Origin: Rhynchopus sp. YZ270_cl-10
Lineage: Eukaryota > Euglenozoa > Diplonemea > Diplonemida > Diplonemidae
Assembly (NCBI GenBank): GCA_964035575.1
Contig: OZ037835.1
Location: forward strand, 310,001 to 374,000
Reading direction: 5' to 3'
Length of the DNA: 64,000 bases
The notes under the pieces are model-generated. The model was not told where the DNA came from and did not search any database. It saw only the letters and a program-made list of their open reading frames with translations. A program made the position numbers and the translations under genes. Positions 1 through 9,884 of the stretch are shown piece after piece (positions within the stretch are counted from its first letter, which is position 1; every line of letters starts with the position of its first letter).

Positions 1-1400
1 AGGGATCAAGAAAAACAAAGACGAAAGGGGGCTTGGGGGGAAGAGTTTAATCTTTGAACGCATCCCCACACTCAGTCACACGCAAGAGACAACAAACAGT
101 TTGGAAGTGGAATTCTTCTACTAAAAACGATCATCCAGAATGGCAGATGTGGTGAAACACCATAACTCCCACAACCCTTAGAAAGACACCCCGCAAGCCA
201 TGCATAGTGGGGCAAGACAAAGCAACCAAAAGAGGAAGAGGACAACTTGCAAGTGTGCAGAAGAGTGTTTGGAAGCTAAGGGTACAAAGGTGCTACACCC
301 ACGTAGGGGCGAACAACCTTCGTGACCACACGAGGTCTTTAAACAAGCTACAAGGGGTGAGAGGTCTTTTGTTTTGTTTTGCTTTGTATTTTTTTGCAAG
401 CTTCGTTGTATTAGTGTAGACACCCGAGGAGTGTGCCCCACTATGTTCTCCTTTTGAACTTGGCCACCATCCTTTCGTTGGCTTCACGTCAGTTTTGTAT
501 TTTCATGACTTTTCAGTTTCTCTATCCTCTGCGATATGACGCGCAAACACGCCATTTTCAATTTGATTCGCAGACCGATACTGACTCACGAAGTTGCTGT
601 GTCAAAAAGCACCTGCCTCTGACGAGGCGGGATACCACAGCGACAACGTCTATCACTCATGCGCCTATGAGTCGCTCAATGGCGTCATCGCTTTTATCAT
701 GACTACAGGGGTCCAACCCTGCACATTTCTCTCACAACACGAAAAGCTGAAAACACACAAATGAAAAGAGGAAAGATAATAGCATGTCTGGTGCTCCTGA
801 CTACCCTGGTATTGCGTACTTCTAGCGTACTTTGGTATTTTGGATTTCTGGGGTACCAATGACCTTTCTTTTGACGTGAACAGACAAACAATAACCCTTT
901 TTACCCCAAACCGCCCAGAAATGAATGTAAAATGTTAATGTACACACTCTGTTGATTCTAAAAACGGGGTGGGAAAAAAATCGCGAATATAAATTGATTG
1001 AACTAGAGAGAAAGGCGACCAAAAAGTCGCCAATTACAAGAAACCCCCCCAAAATCCGCCAATATTATTTGTATACAACAGACGCGTACGGTTGTAAGGA
1101 AATAATACAAACCGAAATGTTTGGTGTTCTTCGGTTCGAATGATTGGAATTGCGTGTGTAGTTCAGACATAAATACTGGCTCTTCTATCTTGTTCTTTTA
1201 CTCATTGTTTTCCTTTCATTGCCCTTTGCTTGTGCTCCCCGACTCCAATTCAATCAACACTCACAGAGGGGGGCCAAAAAGTTATTAGCGTTTTTCATTT
1301 TAAAAAAGGGGGATGGGTCCAATGAAAATCACTTAGCTCAAGAATGTAGGTTTTATTATTTTGGTCGCCAAGTTTCTTGTCCTACTGTATTCCGGCTTCA
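1..1400. repeat. intergenic repeat mosaic
   Basis: I see no credible gene here. About 1-80 recurs near 18295-18360 (GGGGGGAAGAGTTTAAT, then CATCCCCACACTCAGTCACAC). About 925-990 recurs near 18145-18205 and, diverged, near 50570-50640 (ACTCTGTTGATTCTAAAAACGG). About 1070-1290 is a third repeat whose other copy is split into 4500-4625 and 8007-8100 by an inserted element. About 1315-1370 (TCCAATGAAAATCAC) recurs at 4427-4490, 8515-8575 and 8618-8670. Short open frames on both strands overlap and carry no recognisable domain. Confidence 0.6.
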
Positions 1401-1538
1401 CCTGTGAAGCCGCCATGCCTCCTCGACCAAATGGGCGGCGATATTCGAAGGCCCACCTCAGTGAGTTGCGCAGCTGAGTGAAGCAGCTGTCACAGCGGAG
1501 CTGCTCTACGTTCCTTGCCTAGCTTCTCCTGTCCTTCT

Positions 1539-2492
1539 TTACGAAACACTGCAGCGATGCGCGTCTGCTTTCGTCTTGTCTCTGCAACGTGTCGGAGGTG
1601 CGTCAACCACATACTTCTTCAGCGTGCATTCACGTACTCGACTGGACACAGCACTGCTGCAGCCGGCAAGGTGGATGCTCCTCAACGAAGTGCATTTGTA
1701 AGCAGGAAGCACATCAAGGTGCGTAACTCTGCTGAGTGGTGACAGGTCGAGTTCTGTGAGGCTGCTGCAGTGGGAAAGAAAGCTTGTGCCAATTCGAGTA
1801 ACATTGCTGAGTGGCGATAAGCCTACTGCTGTGAGGCTGCTGCAGTTGTAAAGAAACCAGCCATTAATTTGTGTAACTTTGCGAAGTAGTGAAAAGTCTA
1901 CTGAAGTGAGGCTGCTGCAGTTGTGAAGAAAGCTGATACAAATGTGAGTAACATTGCTGACTGGTGATAAGTCCAGTTCTGTGAGGGTGCTGCAGTCAGC
2001 AAGAAAGTGGGTACCCACCCGCATGAGACGTGTCAACCCAGACAAGTCGACGCTTGTTAACGTTGTGCACCCGTGAAGAAAATGATCACCAATTTCCGTC
2101 ACACAAGACACAGCACTCAGATCAAGTGCTGTTAACGATGTGCGCGCCAGGAACCTATTCGGAATGACAGTCGCAACCTCCGCCTGCAGAAGCAAACACG
2201 CAACCTCAGCATCCTCCACAGTCACCAGCCGCTCTGCTGTGATGTCCTCACCCAACGCATGAAGTGCTGCTCTGGCCACGAACTTCTTACTTTTCGTCAG
2301 GATGATTGTGTCTCCAGCACTCAGCTGCGTGATGTCGTCTCCTTCGTCCTTCCCTCCGAAGCCCATGTGGAAGCTGTCCTCAGCCAACCCCACTGCAGAC
2401 GCCACCTTCTGCCGCATCGTCTCCGTTGTGTCATCCACACCCACCTCGATCACATGCGAGTTGTCTGCACAGTCCTTGATAACTACTTCCAT
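1539..2492 (-). CDS. UBL-LRR protein 1 (ubiquitin-like domain plus BspA-type leucine-rich repeats)
   Basis: A 317-residue intron-less frame. Residues about 1-72 look like a ubiquitin fold (start MEVVIKD, then VDDTTETMRQKVASAVGL and LSAGDTIIL). A helical linker about 73-108 follows (DITAERL...AEVACLLLQAEV). About seven 23-residue leucine-rich repeats then run to the end, with the pattern LTxLDLSPLSNVTxIGxxFLxxCSS, typical of BspA-like repeats. The basic C-terminal tail (SSRVRECTLKKYVVDAPPTR) is shared with paralogues at 9.9, 15, 24.2 and, more distantly, 30.2 and 62.2 kb. The start is set by conservation of MEVVIKD among paralogues. No signal peptide or membrane segment is visible, so it is probably cytosolic. 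LRRs usually bind proteins; the partner is unknown. A UBL fused to LRRs could link recognition to ubiquitin signalling, which is inference. Confidence 0.85.
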   Translation of the reverse strand: MEVVIKDCADNSHVIEVGVDDTTETMRQKVASAVGLAEDSFHMGFGGKDEGDDITQLSAGDTIILTKSKKFVARAALHALGEDITAERLVTVEDAEVACLLLQAEVATVIPNRFLARTSLTALDLSAVSCVTEIGDHFLHGCTTLTSVDLSGLTRLMRVGTHFLADCSTLTELDLSPVSNVTHICISFLHNCSSLTSVDFSLLRKVTQINGWFLYNCSSLTAVGLSPLSNVTRIGTSFLSHCSSLTELDLSPLSRVTHLDVLPAYKCTSLRSIHLAGCSSAVSSRVRECTLKKYVVDAPPTRCRDKTKADAHRCSVS

Positions 2493-2955
2493 TTTGTCTT
2501 CTATTATTTGTGTTGCTCTGTTGTGTGGTCGGGTTGTGGGAGTTGGGGCTGTGGTGGGTGAACATGGTCAAAGAAAAACAACAACGGGGCTTTTGTTTTG
2601 TGCATTCTTTTTTTTTTAGGCTTTTTGTTACCTTGCTGTTTACAAAGCACCATGATTTCCTTTGCATTCGCACACAAAGCTCTGCACATTTCTCTCCCAT
2701 GCACCACATTTTAGAAATGGGTCGATGCCACGTGAATATTTGTGAACAGCATTTAGAAGTGAAAACAGAAACAAAAAAATCATATATTTGGTGCTCCTGA
2801 CGACCCCGTACCGTGGCCAGATTATCTTTTATGATTACATGCAAGACTGTAAGGAAATTGAACACCGTACCCCTATTCCCGTCCTCTTCCACTTTTCGGG
2901 TTGGAGTAGGGCCACATTTCACCGACAGGTAGAGGTGTGTGCGTTTCGCCACAAC
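2493..2955. promoter_or_regulatory. 5' flank of UBL-LRR gene 1
   Basis: Upstream (minus-strand sense) of gene 1. About 2493-2725 is nearly repeated at 14136-14370, before the start of the LINE-broken paralogue, so this flank duplicated with the gene. On the minus strand a pyrimidine-rich stretch followed by CCACCACAG lies about 50 nt upstream of the ATG in several paralogues. It could be a splice or trans-splice acceptor; this is untested. About 2830-2945 recurs, diverged, at 34681-34815. Confidence 0.4.
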
Positions 2956-2956
2956 T

Positions 2957-4323
2957 GGGGTGGCCCGGGGGCACGGCGCTTAGTTTTTACAAAAAAAATT
3001 TAAAAAAATCACAAAAATCAAAAAAAAAATCACAAAAAATCACAAATTATCACAAAAAATCACAAACAACTACTACAAAGTCACGGTACATTTGGTCGAC
3101 TTCCTGCAATCTGAACAGGGTGGAGATCAATAATCACCACACACTCAGAAGCGAGTAAAGAGGCAGCAAAAAGCGTAGCCGGCCTCAGACAGTTGTTTAT
3201 CTTGGCGATTGCCAAGGCACGGGAGCTGGCGGAGGCTCCCCAAGCACGAGGGCTACCGACTCCAACGGAGGAGGTAGAGGTGGTGTGCGCCGACACTGAC
3301 GCGACCCCCGTTACCGAAGCGACTCCGGAAACCGACGCGCCCCGACTGCAATTTGTTACATTGCGCTGTCTACAGCACATAGCCGCCACCCACCTGCACA
3401 CGCTTGTGTTCATTGGAAGGGTCGAGCCGCCTCTCAAGGCGCGTAAGACCAAGCCGCCGCCGCGCAACATCGGATTGGCCGCCCACATGACGCTGTCATC
3501 GCAAATGATGGCATGTTCCTTCTCCAATGGATTTATTGGGTGTATGTTATACTGGGACAATGTGGTCAGATCGTCTTCAGACCTGGAAAAGTGCACGACA
3601 TATAAAAGCTTCCGACTGCGGCGGGCGGCCCATTTTCACCCTTTTCTTGTTCCTCATCCTCTCTATGTTTTCACTTGCCCCTGATGCTGACAAAAATCAC
3701 GGATTTGTCCATTTCGGCGTATTGACCCCACCACACAACTGTACTGTACTGTATTCCCAATCCCCTGTGTATACTGCGGAAATTGACCAAAAACGAGAAC
3801 TTGTCCATTTCGGAAAATTGACCCCACCACTGGCCGGACGGATTCCGGAAATGCAAATGCAAGTGACTTTTCGGCGTGACTGTGTATACTCTATGTACTG
3901 TGCACTACCACAGCACAGGACCTCATAAGCTCTCAGTAAGCTCTCACAGACTCTCACAGGTTCTCGCAGCCTGTTACGTGTCTCACGGAGACGATCATAG
4001 ATCACCCAACAAAAAATCACAAAAACCAAAAAAAAAAATCACAAAAAATCACAAACAATCACAAAAAATCACAAAACCCAAAAAAAAAATCACAAATAAT
4101 CACAAAAAATCACAAACAATCACAAAAAATCACAAAAAATCACAAAAACCAAAAAAAAAAATCACAAATAATCACAAACAATCACAAAAAATCACAAAAA
4201 CCAAAAAAAAAATCACAAATAATCACAAAAAATCACAAGATTCTTTTTCATAATGTTGTGACTTTTTGTGATTTTTTCCGAAAAAACACAACGCGCCACT
4301 TCCCTGCGCGCCCGGGCCACCCC
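2957..4323. mobile_element. 1.37-kb inverted-repeat element (non-autonomous, family unknown)
   Basis: The ends are exact inverted repeats of 13 bp: GGGGTGGCCCGGG at 2957-2969 and its complement at 4311-4323. Just inside both ends lie arrays of a degenerate ATCACAAAAA motif (about 3005-3075 and 4013-4240). The middle (about 3085-3600) is GC-rich and open on both strands, but I recognise no transposase or other domain in it. A TATA-like CATATAAAAG lies at about 3598. At 3740-3862 it carries, in the opposite orientation, a segment shared with the element at 4626-8006. No clear target-site duplication is visible. Confidence 0.5.
4013..4240. repeat. degenerate ATCACAAA tandem array
   Basis: An A-rich low-complexity array of AATCACAAAAA-type units with intervening CCAAAAAAAA. 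A shorter array of the same motif lies at 3005-3075, and a TTCACAAA relative at 5615-5715. Confidence 0.8.
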
Positions 4324-4895
4324 AACAACCTCTCTCCTTTGTCTTTATTGTTTAAATTTTTATACCATATTTTGGGGTTTTTGTTCGCGTAGCGTCCCTC
4401 GGGGTCCTTAGGGTCCTGGAGGATGCGTCCAATGAAAATCACGTCAGTAGAAAAGTTCGAGAATGTAGGTTTTATTATTTTTGTATACAAACATACGAAG
4501 CGGTACGCGTACGGTTTGTAAGGAAATAATACAAACCGAAATGATTGGGCTCTTTCGGATTGAATGATTTGAATAATGTGTGTGTGTGTGTTCGGAAATA
4601 TATACTGTCTCTTTTCTAGCTTGTTTACTGGGGGGGGCCGAATATAAGAAAGGGTATCTTATAATATGCGTAAGAATTAAGCGAAAATGAAGGTTTTAAA
4701 AAATTTAATTTAATTTTTTTAATTTAAGAAAGGGTATCTTAAATTCAACTTTATTCAACTTAAACTACAAAACATAACCGAATCCCCGTGTTTCTACCAG
4801 TTTAAACGCCGGCATTTGCATTTCCGGAATCCGCCCGGCCAGTGGTGGGGTCAATTTGCAGAAATGGACAAGTTCTCGTTTTTGGTCAATTTCCG

Positions 4896-5550
4896 CAGTA
4901 TACACAGTATACACAGTATACACAGTATACACAGTATACACAGTATACACAGTATACACAGTATACACAGTATACACAGTATACACAGTATACACAGTAT
5001 ACACAGTATACACAGTATACACAGTATACACAGTATACACAGTATACACAGTATACACAGTATACACAGTATACACAGTATACACAGTATACACAGTATA
5101 CACAGTATACACAGTATACACAGTATACACAGTATACACAGTATACACAGTATACACAGTATACACAGTATACACAGTATACACAGTATACACAGTATAC
5201 ACAGTATACACAGTATACACAGTATACACAGTATACACAGTATACACAGTATACACAGTATACACAGTATACACAGTATACACAGTATACACAGTATACA
5301 CAGTATACACAGTATACACAGTATACACAGTATACACAGTATACACAGTATACACAGTATACACAGTATACACAGTATACACAGTATACACAGTATACAC
5401 AGTATACACAGTATACACAGTATACACAGTATACACAGTATACACAGTATACACAGTATACACAGTATACACAGTATACACAGTATACACAGTATACACA
5501 GTATACACAGTATACACAGTATACACAGTATACACAGTATACACAGTATA
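4896..5550. repeat. perfect 9-bp minisatellite, about 72 copies
   Basis: Uninterrupted repeats of CAGTATACA (containing the palindrome GTATAC). Because 9 is divisible by 3, all six frames stay open and give long false ORFs of repeating tripeptides. The flanks match 3740-3862 in reverse orientation, where only a single unit is present. Confidence 0.97.
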
Positions 5551-6877
5551 GTACTATACACAGGGGATTGGGAGTACAGTACAGGAATACTACCTCGTTG
5601 CAAACCCAAAAAAAAATCGCAAAATCTTCACATAAATTCACAAAAGTTCACAAAAATTCACAACACCTGCACGAAACCTTCACAAACATTCACATAAATT
5701 CACAAAAAACCACACACCCGTGTATCACGTGTCTTTTCACCTCGTTGCTTTATAATTTGTGGTGGGGTTTTTGGCCGGGAAATATGCATCGTCCAAAAAA
5801 CGCCGGCATTTGCATTTTTGGAATCCGTCCGTCCAGTAGTGGGGTCACTTTGCCAAAATGGACAAGTTCTTGGTACATACGTAGATACTTACACCGAGTG
5901 ACTTCACCATCGTGTTGTCACTCAGCAAGCCAACATGGGAAAAGTGCGATGATGGGTCGGGGGTGGAAGCTTAACAAGGTAATGGGTCTTGTGAGAGTGG
6001 AGGGTGACGGTATTTGCTTGTTTCATGGTATGGTGATACACAGTGATTACAGCTGCATTTGCAACATGTAATAGAAAGTGAATGTGCTCGTCGCTTGCAC
6101 CGAAGCCTCCTTAAAAAAAAGGAGGCAATACACAGAAGTATCAATGGGAATATATCATCATCAAATAGCCAGCAACACAGCGCCGCAGGCGCACGGTACG
6201 CTACTTTTTTAGTTGTAGAGGGCAGCTGATGATGGTGCAGATGTTCTGCATCGTCACTCAGTCCCCTTGTTTCGCTTTTTGGGGTATAAGCGAACGATGA
6301 TGCAGGTACTCTTTCCCTTTGCCGAAAACCTGCAGAAATAAGTAAGCATGCTGTCTCTGCAGAAAGACGAGATATGCCCTCCGAGACGAACAATTATTAT
6401 TATTTTTTTTTTTATAGATTTCCAAAAATCTGTTCGCACGCATGACACTAAACAATAATTTTAATTGTGCTACCCTAAGAAAATAAGCTTTGGGCGCATG
6501 TGAGTTGCCCTTGGGACGCCCTAATATGTACAGAGTCTTTAGATAAAGCTCAAAGTTTAATATAAGATACCCCTATCTTATATCACACATTCTCCGAAAT
6601 TGCGTATCATTTTTCAGATTTTTCACTCACTCGACCCAGATGCATATTTTTTATCGTCCGACCCCGGAATTGAACGTTTCGAAACCGCGCTTTCAAAAGA
6701 AATAAAAATCTCAAAAAAATAAAAAAAATCTTTTTTCTGAAATCATCACAGTTTTTACCACCCACTCTCAGCAACAGGTGAGAAAAGGACAGATGCATAA
6801 TTCTGTCTGAAAATACGCAGAATGGTGTTTCCGGACTCCAAACTTTTCAAAGAAAAAAAATCGAGCATTTTAGGGGT

Positions 6878-7835
6878 GGCATCAAAACAAAAAACGCGGA
6901 CAATGTCCGCGTTTTTGGGGAATTTCAGACCCCCCCCTCCCCCCCCCAAAACGCGGACATTTTTTGTTTTTTTTCCCCCTATTTTTTGCTGGTTTTTGGG
7001 TGACGGGGTGCAAATTCGTGACCCAAAACACAGTTTTTTGGCATTTCCGGAATCCGTCCAGAAAGTGGTGGGGTCAATCTCGAAAATTGGACAATTTTTT
7101 GACCACTTAAATTTTTGAAAATATGAGCCCGGTCACTAATACGTGGGGCCCATTTTCGGCCAAAAAATGCTGCTGAAAAAAAATTTCAGGTGAAAATTTT
7201 TCAGCCCCAAAACATGCCGCGATTGGCATTTCCGGGATCTGTCCGCGCTGTGGTGGGGTCAATTTGCCGAAATGGCCAAGTTCTTGGTTTTGGTCAAAAT
7301 GAGTGTAAGGTAAAGGGGCCAAGGTAAATCCCACAACCCAGATTTTCTCTCTCTGATGCTGAAACCATGAAAATGTGCAAAAACACCGGCATTTGCATTT
7401 CCGGAATCCGTCCGTTCTGTGGTGGGGTCAATTTGCCAAAATGGACAAGTTCTTGATTTTGGTCAAAACCCGTCAGTGTAAGGTAAAGGGGTCCAAGTGT
7501 TTGCCTGTAGAAGCACATGGTAGCAGAGGTTTAAGGGCCCCCCATTCGTGTACATTTTGCAAAAAAACGCGGGCATCTTGTATTTTTTATTTTGCCCGAA
7601 AACACCGGCATTTGCATTTCCTGAATCCGCCGGTTCTGTGGTGGGGTCAATTTGCCGAAATGGACGAGTTTTTATAAATTTTGGACAAAATCGTGTACAA
7701 CCCCAGTGAAGAAAAAAATTTTCGAGGAAAAAAAAACCCCAAAATGTCCGCGTTTTCTGGAATTTCAGACCCCCCCCCCTCCCCCCCCAAAAACGCGGAC
7801 ATTGTCCGCGTTTTTTGTTTTGATGCCACCCCTTA
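6878..7835. repeat. inverted pair of GC-palindrome blocks
   Basis: The block at about 6878-6985 (GGGGTGGCATCAAAACAAAA, then the palindrome AACGCGGACAATGTCCGCGTT, then a C-rich run) recurs inverted at about 7725-7835. It encloses about 740 bp that holds three of the 70-bp motifs. This may be a foldback element nested in the 4626-8006 element. Confidence 0.65.
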
Positions 7836-8006
7836 GTCAAAAAACTATTAAATTAGATTGGCTGGGATATATAAAAGTTAAATATAAGATACCCCTTTCT
7901 TATATTAGAGGTAAAAAGAAATGAAAAACGCCATTTTCCAACCCTTTCTTATATTCGACCCCTTTCTTGTATTCGACCCCTTTCTTATATTCGGCCCCCC
8001 CCAGTA

Positions 8007-9585
8007 ATGTTCATTGTTTTCCTTTCATTGCCCTTTGCTTGTGCTCCCCGACTCCAATTCAATCAATACTCACAGAGGGGGGCCAAAAATACAATTAGCG
8101 TTTCTCGTTTTTCAAAAAAAAAAAAGAAAAAGAAAGAAAGTAAGAAAGTAAGCACGCAGATGCGTCCCTCTGTTTGTTACTGGTTATGCATGTTGGGCCT
8201 AGCGCTCGTCGCATGTCATGCTTATATGTATGCGTCATAGTACCCTTGGGCCGGTTTTACGCACAGTACCGTCGAGGGACGTACTGTTGGCAACTAACCT
8301 ACACACCTTTGTTTTTACTGTTTAGGATACGACTTGCATACAGCATACAAGCGCAGCATTTGGGCTCATACGTGTGGTGCTTCGCCCTCACTCTTTGTCA
8401 TCCGACTCAGCAGCCTTGGCGCGGGTTGTTTGACTCAGCAGACTTGGCGCGGGTTGTTTCACGAATTATGAGGAGAAAGCTACAGTTGTATTGAATTGAA
8501 TTGGAGAAGGGGATGCATCCAATGAAAATCACGTCAGTAGAAAAGTTCGAGAATGTAGGTTTTATTATTTTTGTACACAACACACGAAGCGGTACGCGCA
8601 CGGTTGTTAGGGGATGCGTCCAATGAAAATCACGTCGTTTAGAAGAGCTCAAGAATGTAGGTTTTATTATTTTTTTGAAAAAAATTGATTGTTTCCAGCA
8701 CACGCGGTGCCAGTGTGTGATGGTTTATGATTATTGCCTGAAGTACAGAAAATGGGACGGAGCACAAAAGGGTAAAATGAAAAACATATCGGGTGGGGTC
8801 TCTGATCTAATCTGTGCGGTATATATTTCCCCTAACACTCCATGTTTGGCCAGGGCCTCTCCAGCGCGTCAGTTGCAAAATTTTATTTTTCCTTCCTTCA
8901 AAACTACACACACAACGCTTTTTTGGTTTTTGGGAGACACACAAGGTGCCAGGTTCTATGATATGCACGGAACCACCCTGCACCTGTTTGTCATGTTGTT
9001 TCCCGTGCAATACATGGAGAAACATTTCGCACTCGAAACAAGGGAGGGAAAGCTTTTTGATAAAAATTAGCGAAATACAAAAACCAGCGCGTGTGGAAGA
9101 AAAAAGGAGAGGAAAATATTTTTTCTGATTCAAAGTGGTGTTTACGTTTTGGGTACGGGGCGGAGAATAAAATCTGTTCGATAAAGTAAACGCGAGCTTA
9201 TTGTTTTATCTTGTTCAAAAAAAATGGGGGAGATATGTATTGAAAATTTGGAACGCTTCCTCACCCAGATCACACAGATTAGACGTAAATAAAATAGTGA
9301 CAGAGACCATCACGAAGCTCGCAAGGGAACAGAAAGGTACAGAACGTGCCTCTGCTTGCACACATCTACAAATTTTTGTTTGATGATACACTACTCTACT
9401 CACTAGACAGCAGCCACGGTTTTTCTTCACAGGATCCTTAGAGAGCAAAGGGTATGGGTGCGCTTTGCAGGTAGGAAGTGGACGAATCCTATTATCTATT
9501 TTATTCTGTTTGGGGTGCACATCTCAAAAAGGAAATAAACAAAAAATCCTTGAGAGACTCGTTTCTCTTTGCTTGTTGCTTACAG
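8007..9585. other. intergenic region with duplicated segment
   Basis: No gene is supported. About 8007-8100 is the right half of the split repeat (compare 1210-1290). About 8515-8670 holds two copies of the TCCAATGAAAATCAC repeat. About 8875-9225 is nearly identical to 35045-35205 plus 35563-35755, but here it lacks the approximately 355-bp insert found there. Weak open frames lack domains. Confidence 0.6.
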
Positions 9586-9589
9586 ACTA

Positions 9590-9884
9590 TAAACGTGGAG
9601 GGGGCAATAAAGGTTTTGCGTTCTCTTCCATCTCCAGACTCACCGACGTCACAGAATGGGACAAGCCCAGAACCGTATCCCCCGCTGTCAGCCACGAGAT
9701 CTTGAAGGAGAATGGGTGGGTGAGGCCGCTGCCGTCGAGATGGGCGACAGCCTGGTCAGATGCCTCCTCGACCAAATGGGCGGCGATATTCGAAGGCACA
9801 CCTGAGCGAGTTGCGCAGCTGAGTGAAGCAAGCTGTCACAGCGGAGCTGCTCTACGTTCCTTGCCTAGCTTCTCATGTCGCTCT
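9590..9884 (-). other. conserved 3' flank of UBL-LRR genes
   Basis: About 9756-9884 matches 1410-1538 downstream of UBL-LRR gene 1 (CCTCCTCGACCAAATGGGCG, then TCACAGCGGAGCTGCTCTAC). The segment TCACAGCGGAGCTGCTCTAC also follows the paralogues at 14.9 and 24.1 kb. It is a duplicated 3' untranslated or flanking sequence. Confidence 0.5.

Larger units (their letters stand above)
3695..7680. repeat. about 70-bp dispersed motif, eight copies
   Basis: The core reads TTCCGGAATCCGTCC, then GTGGTGGGGTCAATTT, then GAAATGGACAAGTTCTTG. Approximate copies: 3695-3742 and 3780-3862 (minus sense); 4813-4895, 5803-5872, 7039-7110, 7223-7297, 7387-7470 and 7606-7680 (plus sense). The centre (GGTGGGGTCAAT) is the best-conserved part. 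Function unknown. Confidence 0.8.
4626..8006. mobile_element. 3.38-kb element with 29-bp terminal inverted repeats, probable TA target
   Basis: The ends 4626-4654 and 7978-8006 are perfect inverted repeats beginning TACTGGGGGGGGCCGAATAT. The flanks (…4500-4625 and 8007-8100…) join to match the continuous sequence at about 1090-1290, which therefore looks like an empty site. That site has TTTTACTCATTG where the element sits, so a duplicated TA is the simplest reading, as in Tc1/mariner-type elements. The interior has no transposase frame. It holds a 9-bp minisatellite, six copies of an approximately 70-bp motif and an inverted pair of palindrome blocks. It is probably a non-autonomous or composite element. 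Family assignment is not secure. Confidence 0.6.

Noticed and set aside
3085-3600. GC-rich region open on both strands inside the 1.37-kb element
   Set aside because: No recognisable domain on either strand and biased composition; not called as a gene.
4765-6071. Long open frames in all six frames over the 9-bp repeat
   Set aside because: A 9-bp unit without stop codons keeps every frame open; the translations are repeating tripeptides, not proteins.
5975-6072. OTU-protease-like DGxCLF motif (GDGICLFHG) on the plus strand
   Set aside because: Only about 30 residues with no His partner or upstream domain; likely chance.
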